NCBI GenBank assembly: GCA_013396635.1
Contig: WBMW01000147.1
Location: forward strand, 625,346 to 689,345
Source: Penelope pileata
Lineage: Eukaryota; Chordata; Aves; Galliformes; Cracidae
Length of the DNA: 64,000 nucleotides
Direction of reading: 5' to 3'
Part shown: in pieces, positions 26,170-38,190 of the stretch
Layout of the letters: each line of letters starts with the position of its first letter
Position numbering within the stretch: position 1 is the first letter of the stretch
The notes under the pieces: generated by a model
The model's database searches: none
Seen by the model: only the letters and a program-made list of their open reading frames with translations
Told to the model about the DNA's origin: nothing
Made by a program: the position numbers and the translations under genes

Positions 26170-26570
26170 CTCTGCAGCCTAGAAAACATGACCTACAAAG
26201 AATGACTGAAGGAACTAGGTTGTTTAGTCTAGTGAAGGGTGAGGACACGCATGATAACTATCTTTAAAATACATGACACGTAGCTGGAAAGAAGTGAATA
26301 AGTGAATAACCTGTTCTCCCCTCCCACGGCAGATCGTACAAGGCAAAAACAGACATAAATCACAATGGTAAAGGTTTAGGTTAGAGGTTAGGAAAAGCCT
26401 TCTAGCAAGGATGACAGTGCCACACTGAAAGTCATTGCCTGGTGAGGTTACAGAATTGCCACAGAGGGTTTTAAGACTGGGCTACAGAAACATCTATTTA
26501 GATAAGCTAGTCTTGCCATAGGGTAGAGATCTGTGCTGGATGACCCCCGGAAGACTCTTTCACATCCTAC
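26170..26570 (+). mobile_element. Old, diverged CR1 LINE fragment
   Basis: Ordered remnants of a CR1 3' region: AATGACTGAAGGAACTAGGT, TGTTTAGTCTAGTGAAGGG, TTAGGTTAGAGGTTAGGAAA, GCCTTCTAGCAAGGATGACA and GGCTACAGAAACATCTATTT. A GTGCTGGATGACCCCCGGAA segment then takes the place of the usual 'tagatgacct' stretch. It is much decayed and lacks an intact frame. Confidence 0.65.
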
Positions 26571-27689
26571 TGCTTCAATTTGGTTGACACAAACACTGGT
26601 TCACAAGTCAATATTGCAATTTCCAAATCCGATGGTTGCATCGAGGCTTGTTATTGATGTCCACAATTTCACCCTATGCTCAGCCCTCTCAGGACTACCG
26701 CCCTGTGGAAGGCAGGCTCCAAACTTCTACCAGCAAAAGAGGAGACTGGAAGAGCATGTTGGATTTGAACACTGGATCCCACATGGTGGAGGAGGATCAG
26801 AGCAGCTGGTCTTGCTCATAAGGATTAGCTTTTCAGCTGACAGCAGGGCTGGCAAAGGATCACACCCAAGTCTGGAGCGCAGCCAATGCTCTCCTGAACC
26901 ACTGTCCTTCAGCTGGTGTGTCACCAATACGGCCCCAATGTCTACACATAGATGGAGGAAGATCCATATCAACATGTTTGTTACAAGCTGTCTAAAGCCT
27001 GCAAGTTGGCTGCTGTAATCACAAGGGCTGCATTCCCTCTCCTCAGATGTCCACACTCCATACAAATATTCAAGACACAAAAAATCATAGGTGATCAGTG
27101 GGGGAAAAGAAGGTGGGAGAAGCAGTGTCTAGGCAGACATCAAGAACATACCAACCTTTTGAATCCAACTCTCTTATGATACATCTGCCTCAGCTTCACC
27201 TCAAAGCAGTTTCCAGTTAACCTGATGCACGAGGGGAGACACAAGCCTCTTCCCTCTCCTTGTGCCAAAGGCTGGGCGCAAACACAGGGTGCCCAACCAG
27301 GCCCCTGCTCACAGATGACAGAGGTAGGCCAGACTTCATGGACCTCTGCACACACAAAGGTCCCAGTTTCAGCTGAAACGTTTGCTTCCCTCCCCTTAGG
27401 ATGTCAGAGGAAGCCTTATTTCTTCCTGCCAAGGCATGGCAATGCCCAACTCACACTGGAGAAAACCCATTTCTGGGGGTTAGGTGCCCAGCCAGACAAC
27501 TGAGCTGAACAACCTCCTCCTCCAAGCTGCTCCCAGAGCCTGTACTGCAGCCCCAAACACATGGCCGTCCCCATGGCACAGCAACAGCCACACACGAGTT
27601 GTTGCTAAAACACACACACACAAAGCAGGTACTGTGCAAACTAACAGAGGTCCTCCTGGCTTTAACAAGGGGGCACTGGGAGACAAATT

Positions 27690-28010
27690 TAGCATCTTAT
27701 TTTAATCCTTCTAAATCGTAAGCAGTTTTTCAGCTATATTAATTCTTTGAAGCAAGTGGTTCTCTCCTAATCATCATGGTTTATATTTACATGATGAAGT
27801 GTAATGATGCATCTCAGGAATGTTATGGTATTAGTTAAATTAACTAAGACAACTCTGGCTGCAAACTGATGAATTTTAATGCGTCAACATCAAATATGAA
27901 AATGTAGTTGTGTGGGTCTCCAGATTTGCATGACCATATGGTTCAGAATTCTAATTAATGCCTTTGGATTCCATTTCATATAACTTACAGCTATGTGAAT
28001 TCAATATTTT
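27690..28010. promoter_or_regulatory. AT-rich block with octamer and homeodomain motifs
   Basis: Low-complexity-free AT-rich sequence with a perfect 11-bp inverted repeat GTTAAATTAAC (27834-27844, HNF1-like), a POU octamer ATTTGCAT (27924-27931), an E-box CATATG (27935-27940) and TAATTAAT (27952-27959). The mix resembles vertebrate conserved non-coding elements. Conservation was not tested. Confidence 0.35.
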
Positions 28011-30225
28011 TTCAGAATTTGGGGAAAAGGCGTATTTTTCCAAGCTGTGGGGTTTTAGAATCAGTGGGAAAAAAAGCTTGAGTTTCCCCTTTTCCTGATA
28101 GCCTCACCTTATCTCTATGCGGGCTGGCAGTTTTCCCAAACCAGAGGTCAGCTGGAGCTGTTACTCTGCCCCAAGCAGTCTGGAGAGACCCGCTTTCCAA
28201 GAGCCATAAAAGTTTATTACTAAAAACAAACTCGTTTTCAAATCATTATGTGCTGTGAGCAATCAGACAAGCTCGCCGGGAGTAAATGCAATCCAGCCTT
28301 CTGAAGCACAGTGGTTGTGACATGTAGGGATAGCACAGACCCTGAAGCCAGGCACTGCTATCAACACTGCAGAGCATCACAATCATATGAGTATTGACAG
28401 AAGATTTCCAGCTCCGTGGGGCACTGCACAGTGCATGGCTTTGCAAGTTCTACTTTGGGGACAGTGATATTTTCCTCTTCCTCATCTGACCCCATTTCTT
28501 AATGATCCACATTCAAGACCTCCCTCTAGGCAACAAACAACATTTACTTGTGCTTCTCATTAGTTAAACCAAACCGAAATAAAACAAAAGCACAAACCAA
28601 GTTCATTCCAAAAGATCTGGTCAGACATACACGCCATCCGCTCCTATTTTAGAAAAAATGTTTCAGCACAGAAGCTAACAATCCTTGAGATCTACATTGC
28701 ACAAACAGGGCACCTATAGCACCATTCTGTGGCTTTCTGAAACACGTGCAATGCTTTTGAAAGCTGGGTACGTTAACAAAAAGCTCTCTGCAGCCTTGAA
28801 AGACCCCCAGAAGCGATGCAGGCAGGCACTGGTTCATGCCCGGTACAAGGTGGCTTATCTGTAAGCACATCTTGGCATAGCTACATTCATGTAGGATATC
28901 TCCTGATATTACAGAGATACACATTTCTCACAGTATGGAAAGGAAAGGATGGCCTTGAGAGGTTTAAAGATTTAAGATGTTCCTTTTATTTTCTTTCACG
29001 AGAGCTACATATAACTACAGGCACTATCAATTTAAGAGCTCAGCTCTGCAAGAACTAAACACGCTCAGCTTCCCTTCCACTGTGCCCTGCAGGAGGAAGG
29101 TTTTAAAGCGTCAGATGATGTTTGTTCCATTTCTGAAAGGGTCAAGAGGATCTGAGACTGGGATTGCCAGATCTGCAGTTTACTGAATCACTTACTTGAG
29201 AGAATTGCTAGGGAAAAAATGACCACAAAAACAATGGGAGTGCAGAACTACTGGCTGCGCTGCCAAAAGTGGCATTTGAGAAGCACTGGTAAGGGCCAGG
29301 TGATGCAACACCTAGTGACGACGTGCCCCAGTGCATTCTTGTTGTCTTTAACCTCTCAATTGAAATGCAGGCACAATTTCTCCACTGCACACTCATCCTG
29401 CACCTACCACAATGGTCAGTCCCTGTTTTATGTCTGAGACTCTGGACATTGCCCTACTAATCTAACAATTGGTTCACCAAAACACCAAGGCTCATCCACC
29501 AAAACACCGAGACTCAAATCACTCTCAAAGTGCATTTAGATAACCAACTGCACTGTCTTTCAACAGGTATGAGGCACTTGGATATTGCTGAGAATTTGGG
29601 GTAGGAAAACAGCAGCAAGCAGCAAGGCAACAAGTCACTGCAGCTAAAGCAGAGCCACAACGGGAGTCCTGCATCAGCTGCTTTTTCCCTTCTGCTCCCA
29701 AGGGCTGGCTCCACCAGCTCCCCACTCCTCTGCTCTGAGCAGGAGGCAGCCACCTGCATTCAGCCCAGACCAAACTGCCAGCACAGCTCCTCGCTGGCCA
29801 CAGCCTTCAGCAAAAGAGACTGACAGAAAAGAGAGCTTTGATCCGACCTTCCTCCTGCTGGTGGGCATGGCCAAGACTCTTGCCGTGAGGCTCCTCTCTA
29901 TCTACCTCTTCCCAAACCCATTTCCAGATCTAACATCTTACTTCTGGAGCACATTGGTGCTCCTGACTCGAGCAAAATAAATACATCTAAATACATCTGT
30001 TCCATTTAAAAGGTTCAAACTCTTGTCACACCTCAAAGGACAGGAGACCACTGGGATGGTCGGAAGCAAGGAGCAGCTTTTGGCCTGTTTTAAGAGCTCC
30101 AAGCCACACCAAGCACTGACCTTACAGTCTCAGAGTAACAGAACCGTGGAAAACAAAAACTCCAGAAGTACTGAACAGAGCATTCCTGAAGTGAAACAGC
30201 TGCACAGACAGCTTCACCTCCTATA

Positions 30226-30261
30226 AAAAGATGTTATTAATGCACAAAAGATGTTATTAAT
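30226..30261 (+). repeat. 16-bp direct repeat (period 20)
   Basis: AAAAGATGTTATTAAT occurs at 30226-30241 and 30246-30261, separated by GCAC. Confidence 0.9.
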
Positions 30262-31219
30262 CCCTCTCCTTACATACTGCGTGACAAGCAGTCAGGTAGA
30301 GTTGATGAGCATTCACTTAAAAACAAAACCCCAGGAAAAAAAAAAACATAAACAGATTGCAATCCCAATCCTACTACCAATCTTTTGCTTAAATAATTAT
30401 TATGTGTCTGTTATTTGTGTTATAAGCCTAGTCACAGACAGCAAGCCTTGTCTGAGCTGCTGTTCAGACACAAAAACAAAGGTAAATTCCTCATTCCCAA
30501 CCGGCTGCTGAAATAGGGACAAGAGGACAGCTGATCCTGCACTGGTCCCGCTGGCACAACATCTCCACCTCTCAGACCGTGACCAAGCACCACACCTTCC
30601 CCACGGCCACACCAGGGATCTGTGCATGTTCTCTATCAGTGCGTGACACCTAATGGCTATTTCTGCTCTGGAAGTGCCTACGGACTCCTAAAGGGTTTAC
30701 AGCCCCACTATCTCAGGCCCTGTAAAAGCAGAGAGCACAAGGTCAGTTCCCACACACGGAGGCAGGTGAGGCTGCATACATTAACTGTACTGGTCTCCAA
30801 AGCCCCAGGTGCCCCCGCAGACCCTTGGGCAGCTGGGCACTGCTGACAGCTCACCTACACAGCAGCACGAGAGAACCTGGTTTCTGCTGAAGCAAAAATA
30901 AAAATGGCTTTGTTAAAAAAAGAAAAAAACTCCCTGATCAAATTAAACCTTGTTCTAAGTGGCTGTTAGGAAGGAAAAGTTTGCTTTGGGTTCCATATCT
31001 GCGTGAAAGCAATATAGTTTTATTATGAGAGAGCTCTTTTTGAAGGCCCAGGGGCTTTCAGACTCAAGCTCTTTGCCCCATAGTGAGACAAGCACTGAAG
31101 CAGAACATTGCAGACAAATAAGGCAGCAAGATGCTGAAACACTGCCCTGGGAAGAGGAAGTTGGACATTCCTAGGCCTGACAATTAAACACTGTTTATTA
31201 AGGCTTGGAGAGCCATTTC

Positions 31220-31221
<2 letters not shown>

Positions 31222-31252
<31 letters not shown>

Positions 31253-31258
31253 AAAAAA
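31222..31258 (+). repeat. Poly-A tract
   Basis: 29 A, then T, then 7 A, followed by AT-rich sequence and two unresolved bases (31273-31274). No clear retroelement body lies upstream. Confidence 0.95.
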
Positions 31259-33039
31259 TTATTAAATTTTCTNNTACAAAAAATACAAACATTATTCAAG
31301 TCTCTGAGCAATTCATAAGGCTGATCCTAACATATACAATCCTCATACAAATCACAAAGTCTAGAGAACAATCTCATGAGGAGCTCAGTACACGTTGCTG
31401 AGTGCTTCACATTGCTCCCTACCTTTACACATCTATTCAAACACATAGAACATGCAAAAATAAGACCAAGGTGCTTCAGAAAAGGCTTTTCTTCACCACT
31501 TTTTTCAAACGCAGGCAAAGAAAATCCACTGAAATTTCTACTCTGCCACAGAAGAAATGGCAGCTGAACTAGCAGTCTCACCAAGTAAACCTTTTTCAGA
31601 TAAAACCCCACTGAGGAGAGGAGAGCTGTGAGGCCAGACCCTGACCCAGAAGACCATCAGCTCCCCAAAGCCACAGCTCCCGCAGTGCCTCCCCAGGCAG
31701 GGCTGCCTGCTGCATAGGGTCCGCACATCCAGAGCTCACGTGTTACCTTTGACCATGACTTTGCTCTGCATTTATTTTCTTTGACCCATTTCATGTTTTC
31801 CTGCCTTCCAAACTGTAACAGAAAAAGTCCCAAAACTCTTACAATTACACCATTTGTTTCATCTGGATCTAGGGTCTCAGCTCCTTCCTTGTGCTGCTGC
31901 TGCTCCAGCTGCTTTCTGATATCCTCTCTTTCTCAGGCTGCCTCTATTCTGCCTGGCCCTTATCTAAGCCTGAGGTAACCCTGCCCCAGGTCCACCCCTT
32001 CCGCTCACAGGTGCAAGGGATGTGCCAGTATTCCCCGGGCCAGCCACACCTCTCCACCACGTGCTCAATCAGTTCATGCTGTGATCAGCTGTTTCCCTGC
32101 ACAGACTCAGTTGCTGATATTACTTCTCCTCACTGCTTGCCACTTCGTACCTTCTTTTGCTGCTGTTTTATGCCTTACTTTTACTTCAGACATACGTAAT
32201 TAAATAAGCACAATGACGATACACCCATTCCACCCTTTACACCAAAACACAGCCCCACTTGCCCCTGCAGTTTGACTGACTGGCTTCAGTAATGTGAGGT
32301 GAAGAGTTTGAACAGGCAATCTGTGAGCATGGGTGATTCTGCTTAATTAGGGTTCTGCTCCATTGGCAGATCAGCAGAGCCACTAATCAGCAAGGGCTGG
32401 TCCCAAGCTGCTGAGGACAGAAGCTTCTTCCACTGGGACAGCCAGATTCAAAGGAAAAAATACCAGTTTTCTTCCCACAGCCGTGTTTGAACACACAAGT
32501 TGCATCACCAACAATGCCAGCGCAGATGAGAAGGAAACAGCCCCTTGCTCGCACAGATGCTGTCGCACCATACATGTGCACGCACCACAATGATTGTCTC
32601 TCTTGCCAGCTGGGAATGAGCCCCAATGACAGAAGGCATGCTCCTGCAGTGAAAGCTACACCTGAGGAAGGAGCAACCATGGTAGGTACAACAAACAACA
32701 CGCAGGCACCAAACCTACAGAGCCACGAACGTGGTGCTGGGTAACCAGCCCGAACACACCTTGGGAGGCTCCCGTTTCTGCAGCTCCTGGCCCTTCCCAG
32801 CATGTGAAAACAGAGCTCATTCAGCTGACTGTACTCCTCTCCTTCCCCATTCTGCATCCCTGCCTGCCCACAGCAGCTCCGTTCCAGGGACAAGCCATTA
32901 CCATGATCTGCAGGGACACTTGACAAGAAGAAAACCCAAGGCATCAAGTGAGCCAAAGCCTAAGGATTGGGGTCTTGCTTCAGATCAACCCTTTTGAGGG
33001 AATAATGGCTTATTTTTAATTAAAAAAAGAAAAGGAAAC

Positions 33040-33240
33040 AAAATAAGCGCACCCTGCTTGAACGAACCGGGTCAGCTCTGTGACTTAAATTCTCTCGGTT
33101 GCAGCAGCGTGACCAGACACTTAAAACCGACGCCGATAATCGTCACGTTTCCCACAAGAAGGAGCAGATTACGCGCTATTACAACTTGTCAAGACATTAA
33201 GCAGATTAGCAGCAGCGGCGTGTTTGAACCAGTTCTGCCA
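33040..33240. promoter_or_regulatory. CpG-dense intronic islet
   Basis: About 14 CpG in 200 bases of otherwise moderate GC, for example CGACGCCGATAATCGTCACG and ATTACGCGCT. Retention of so many CpG suggests low germline methylation or purifying selection. Its role is unknown. Confidence 0.4.
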
Positions 33241-34865
33241 GCCCGGCTGGCAGGGAGGGCTTGTGCAGGCAGTGCCCCCACCTCTGCCGCAGGAGCAGCC
33301 CCCACTTGGCTCTGCAAACACCACTTCAGAGCCCGGTGGGCACCGATGCCCTTCTGTCCGTCCTGCAGCATTTCTCCGGCACATTTTGGCAGCTACGCTT
33401 GTGGGTCTATGCGGTCCAAAATCTGGAGCTTCGTGGACCTCCCTGATGCACACTGCCCTTTGTGCTATGCAAACAGGACCGCGTTGATAAAGATCTAAAT
33501 GCAGCCAGTGGAAACCTACCTGCAGGTAATCCCCCAGGCTAGCTTACTGCCTCCAAGCGAGGACCCTGTGAACACCTCCCTCCAGGCTACAGGGAATGGC
33601 TGATACTTACTGAGCACAGTCAGCAGGATCAGCACTAAACAAAACCTGGAGGAAGCCTGGGCAGGCGATTCCAGCGCCCAACAAATGCACTGCTTCTTAA
33701 AACCGTGGCTTTGGGCTTTTAGGAAATGCTTACAGCAATCCCCAGCCTCCTGGAGAACATGAGAAGGAACAGAGAGAAAAAAAACATCCCTTATCACTCA
33801 GGATGGTTCAGAAGAGATGAGATAAAAGTCAGAGGCGTTTCCAAGCAGAGGAATCCACCACTGCATCCCCGATGAGCCTGGAGGTTACAGACAGGCCGGG
33901 GTTTACCCGTGATTTCTATCATTACATAGGAGAAAAGCCTTGAATGGTTTTCCTTCCACTGTCACCCAGGGCCATGCCATGGTGAGGGATTAGAAGCACC
34001 AGCTGCAACTCCTCTTCCTACTTAGCACTGAGGAATCTCAGCAGCCCAGAATGGATCTCTGGACTCAACATCTGTTTTTCCATCCCTGATGTCTGCCTTA
34101 CAAGACCCTTGGTGCAGCAGAATTAAGGCTCTTTATTGCTGAAAGCAGATTGCATAATCAAAGCACAGGCTAACTCTCCCAAAAGCCACATTGCTCAAGA
34201 CAGCTCCAGAAGCAGCCCTAAACTGAGCAATAAAATAATCAAAGGCCCCTTCACAGGTCACAGCACAGAACATCACAGGACACAGGGGCCGTGGGGGCAG
34301 AGGCCAGCCCTGAGTGTGCCGAAGCCTCCCCCAGAGCCAATGCCGCATGGAACCCAGGGCGAAGTCCTCCCTGTACTGCTGCTGGCCCCAGTCTGGCCTC
34401 TTCCACAATGGGAATAAAACCAGAAAGGGCTCTGCTATGGTTTAGAGATGTAAACAGATTTTTTGAAAGAAAGGCCAAAATCTGGGCATTTCTCCCTTTA
34501 GCATGGCTTGACACAGAGCACCATTCCTAGCATTCAGCACTGGTGTTGTCTGTGCAGTCCCCTCCTCGGCACAGCATCGATAGCCAGGCTATGGAAATCA
34601 GCTCAGATGGCAGCAAGCTCAGCTCAGCTTGCAGCAGCAAGCGGGTTGGTAGGCCTGAGTGCTGCAGGCCCAGCTCCACAAATAACCTGCTCTGATGGAC
34701 GGGATGCTCTGATGGATGGACGCTTTTCATAGGGGTGCTTGCATAGTCCCACTGGCAAGCACAGGAGATGGATGCTCTGTGAGAATTACAGCCCAGGGAG
34801 CACTTTCAGGAACCAGTTATCCAATCAGCAGTTCTATGAAGCTTTAAAGCAAATCTGGAACACTT

Positions 34866-35252
34866 GCTTCTGATGAGGTTCAACAAAAGCAAGTGTAGAG
34901 TCTTGCACCTGGGGAGGAATAACCGCATGCACCAGTACAGGCTGGGGGATGACCTGCTGGAGAGGAGCTCTACAGAGAGGGACCTGGGGGTCCTGGTAGA
35001 TGACAGGTTGGCCATGAGCCAGCAGTGTGCCCTGGTGGCTAAGAAGGCCAATGGGATCCTAGGATGCATTAAAAAGAGCATTGCCAGCAGGTCGAGGGAG
35101 GTGATCCTTCCCCTCTACTCTGCCCTGGTCAGGCCTCAGCTGGAGTANNNNNNNNNNNNNNNNNNNNNNNNNNNNNNNNNNNNNNNNNNNNNNNNNNNNN
35201 NNNNNNNNNNNNNNNNNNNNNNNNNNNNNNNNNNNNNNNNNNCTGTGATTCT
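34866..35252 (+). mobile_element. CR1 LINE, reverse-transcriptase 3' part, broken by a gap
   Basis: From about 34873 the plus strand encodes an unbroken frame typical of the CR1 ORF2 C-terminal part (FNKSKCRVLHLG, then RDLGVLVDDRLAMSQQCALV, then KKANGILGCIKKSIASRSRE, then LYSALVRPQLE), running straight into Ns. Just after the gap comes CTGTGATTCT, which fits the octamer tail. This is the youngest-looking CR1 here. A full element would need several hundred bases between these two ends, so the 95-N gap is either too short or the copy has a deletion. Confidence 0.95.
35148..35242. other. Assembly gap (95 N)
   Basis: N-run inside a CR1 element, probably an assembly failure at a high-copy repeat. 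Confidence 0.99.
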
Positions 35253-35859
35253 GGAACAAAGCATCTTGGCACCTGCCTTGTGGCTTCACAGCACAGCCTC
35301 CATTCCCACCTCCTTCACTGCAGGAAAACCTCACTTTCCACCTCCGAGAATAGCCGAAGTTGTGACCGAGGTATTCCGGAATGGGAAAAAAGCAACAAAA
35401 AGCACTGCCCATTGCAGATAAATAGCTTCAAGGTGTGTTCCAAGGACTGCTCTGAGCACCTCAGCACAGTGAGGGCCTGGGCAGGTTGGGTCACTGTGCG
35501 GCAAGGCTCGGCAGCCAAGAGCCCCTGCAGCCGCAGTGCTGGGGGGGGGGAACAAAAGCCCAGTGCAGCCCTCCAGGGTGCCACTTATTTCCATATAAGG
35601 GTGATTGAAATACAAAGAGCAGTAACCACTGCCTTGCTGCTTATTTTGCAGAAGGAAAAATCCAGCAGTGAATACAAGTGCAAAGAGAGCCGAGTGACCC
35701 CACTTTGTCTCCCTCCCTCTCTGAGCTGGCATCCCTTGATTCATGGCTTTTCGCATGGGGAGCACAAACACCCCGCTGTGGTTTCACTGCAGCCCGTACA
35801 AACAAGGGAGTTCTGAACAAAAAGTGAAATTTCTGCCTTAACCTGATAACTCCAGCCCC

Positions 35860-36060
35860 CAGGAACACCCTGTGCCGCCACACGAGCGATGCTGAGCGCT
35901 TCTTCCTGCTTTTAATGCCCCTCCGCAGCGACCGCCTGCGATCCTCCGCTTGTTCCAACTCCTGATGGAAAACAAACAATGCGCGCTCCCTATTTTTAGT
36001 TCTGACCTCGGATAATGCACTGCTTAGAAACATACGCTCCACTCACACGTACGTAAGCAA
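35860..36060. promoter_or_regulatory. CpG-dense islet with MEF2-type site
   Basis: About 16 CpG in 200 bases (CCGCAGCGACCGCCTGCGAT, AATGCGCGCTC, CACGTACGTAAG). A perfect MEF2 consensus CTATTTTTAG lies at 35990-35999. It is bounded on the left by sequence downstream of the CR1 at 34.87-35.25 kb. An enhancer function is inference. Confidence 0.4.
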
Positions 36061-37692
36061 GAAAAATTCCTCACAGGCAGTGAATAACAAGTGTTTGACA
36101 TTTAAATGTAGCCTATTTGAAAGAGTAGTTAACATTTGTATTAATTAAGGCGCACTTGACGCAAGATTTTTCTGTTGCCGCTCATCCTAGTAAATATGAA
36201 AATTGTTGTCTGTCTTGGAAAAAAACGTGAAAATTATGCACAACTACCTGCCTGCATGTTCCACCGGGGTACCACTAATGACAGCAGAACGCCATCTAGA
36301 TTGTTTGGAGGAATTTGAATCCAACATTCCTGCTGAAAACCTCACAAAAACACCAAGGCCTGGATGCCACCAGGCTGGCAGGGCTGGGCGGGTGCACAAG
36401 GTTATTGAGGAACCCTTTGTGTCAAGGGATCTGCACTGCTCTCCACCTCTGGAAACAAGGTAGCAGCGTATTGCACCTTCAGGAAGGCACAGGTCTGTAC
36501 CCTCATGGGATCCTCGGTGCCCCATCACCCCCTTGGCCTTCCTGCAGCAGTAACAGCTGTAACAATGTCACTGCAGACAGACTTGGGCTTCAGTCCCGGG
36601 TCAGTACCACAGCCAAGCACGCTGAACGAACTCACATTCCCTCACAAGGCAGGAGTATTTTTGGGTATCTATTTTCCATTAGAAGGAGATGCTCATAATT
36701 AATTAATTTGAGCTTAACAACATTACTTTTGCTTTTGTAGCTGTGAGGTTATCACTGGAGCGAGGCCCTCAGAGAGCGAGTCACGCCACAAGTGATTATT
36801 TAGAGAGGCAACCACCCTTCTCCAATACTCAGACCACATCCCTTCCAGAAAGGCAACGGTTCCTAAAGAAGAGAGCTTCTACCAGTGCAAATAAATAAAT
36901 AATGATGTGTCTGAAACCAACATAGCTTTTAATTAAGCAGCAACTGAACAAACAGCACCAAAGCTGCTGCACCAGGACAGCCAGAGCCCTGCTGCGAGCC
37001 CTGGGCCACTGCTGCCCGTCTGCCCCCAGGTCAGACCCCCAGCACATCCTTCTGTGCAGCCTTTTCTTTGAAGCAGCACAAGCTCTGATCCTGTTGGCTT
37101 TTTCCTGTTGTTTTTAAGTAGGGACAAGCAGCACGCCTGCCACACACCCGCAGCCAGTGGGGATTTCCTGACCATCGCTGGGACCAGAGCAGTGTTTGGC
37201 AAACAGCTCCCATAGCCCCAGGAAAAAGGCAGAAAGCATCACATGGATGCTCCACTCCTCTCAGGAGCTGCTTCCTACCACCAGCAGCATGGCTAACGGC
37301 TAGGCAGGAGCTCATGTCTGCAACATTTATAAAAGGATACGTGGCCAAGTGGCATGCATGTATCAAGGGTGCAACTCCAGCAACAACAAATTCGTGCTGA
37401 CCGCCCCTCCCCTCCAGCTCTGTGTGACCAAACACAGCTCCTGCCTCAAGGAAAGGAAAACCTACCAGAAAAAAAGAAAAAAAGCATCACACCTTTGTAG
37501 CCTTATCTTTTAATGTAATGCAGAATGTTGTTCTTCGCTTTATGTTAGCGGCTCAAGTTATCACGGTTTTCCACCTTGGCCTGCACTATCAGATCTCCCC
37601 CATCCCGGTATTCTGAAATAAAGACAGTGCTATTCAAATGCAAGCACTTCAGAGTGAATTTGCATTGTTCCTAAGAGAGAAGGGAGACTGTT

Positions 37693-37693
<1 letters not shown>

Positions 37694-37723
<30 letters not shown>

Positions 37724-37726
37724 AAA
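37694..37726 (+). repeat. Poly-A tract
   Basis: 23 A, G, then 9 A. No identifiable element adjoins it. Confidence 0.95.
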
Positions 37727-38089
37727 TAAAATACCAGGCATCGTTTTCACTTCTTTATTAAGCCAAGGATCTGCTAAAGTGCATATTCCCCCTGTGCCAA
37801 TAACACCTGGCAGTACATAAGATACTCAGGATTGTTACTGTAATGACTTTTCCATTGAAATCCAGGCAGGCATTTGACTACACTCCCAGAGAAGTGGGAT
37901 ATTATTCAGTGAGGGAACCGAGAGGTGAGGCAGGGTGAAGGCAAAGTGCAGGCAATTAGTATTTTCTTGACACAGCTGCAATTTGTAAATTTGTAAAAAT
38001 CCCCAGCTAAAACCTCAGTTAATTTGATCCAAGTATGAGTCGAGTGGGCATGTCACACTGCTGCCCCCAGCAACACACATCAGCAGCCC

Positions 38090-38190
38090 ACGAGCACTGA
38101 AGGACGCGAACGAAGCCCGCAGGAAAGCGATCCGCTCCCCCCAGGGTGGGCAGCCCCCCCGGAGCCGTGGGCTCCCTGCAATTCGATCAA
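38090..38190. promoter_or_regulatory. Small CpG-rich islet
   Basis: About 11 CpG in roughly 110 bases (GGACGCGAACGAAGCCCG, AAAGCGATCCGCTCC). It is too short to be a formal island. Confidence 0.3.

Larger units (their letters stand above)
26571..34865. other. Unique intron sequence
   Basis: Contains the AT-rich motif block (27.7 kb), a poly-A with two N (31.2 kb) and a CpG islet (33.0 kb). A 189-codon frame (32387-32956, minus) has no recognisable domain. Confidence 0.6.

Noticed and set aside
26533..27018. 161-codon plus-strand frame
   Set aside because: Its start lies in a decayed CR1 fragment and the rest resembles no known protein.
31273..31274. Two N within AT-rich sequence after the poly-A
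   Set aside because: Unresolved base calls beside a homopolymer, not a biological signal.
32387..32956. 189-codon minus-strand frame
   Set aside because: No recognisable domain or homologue; it overlaps other frames and fits chance.
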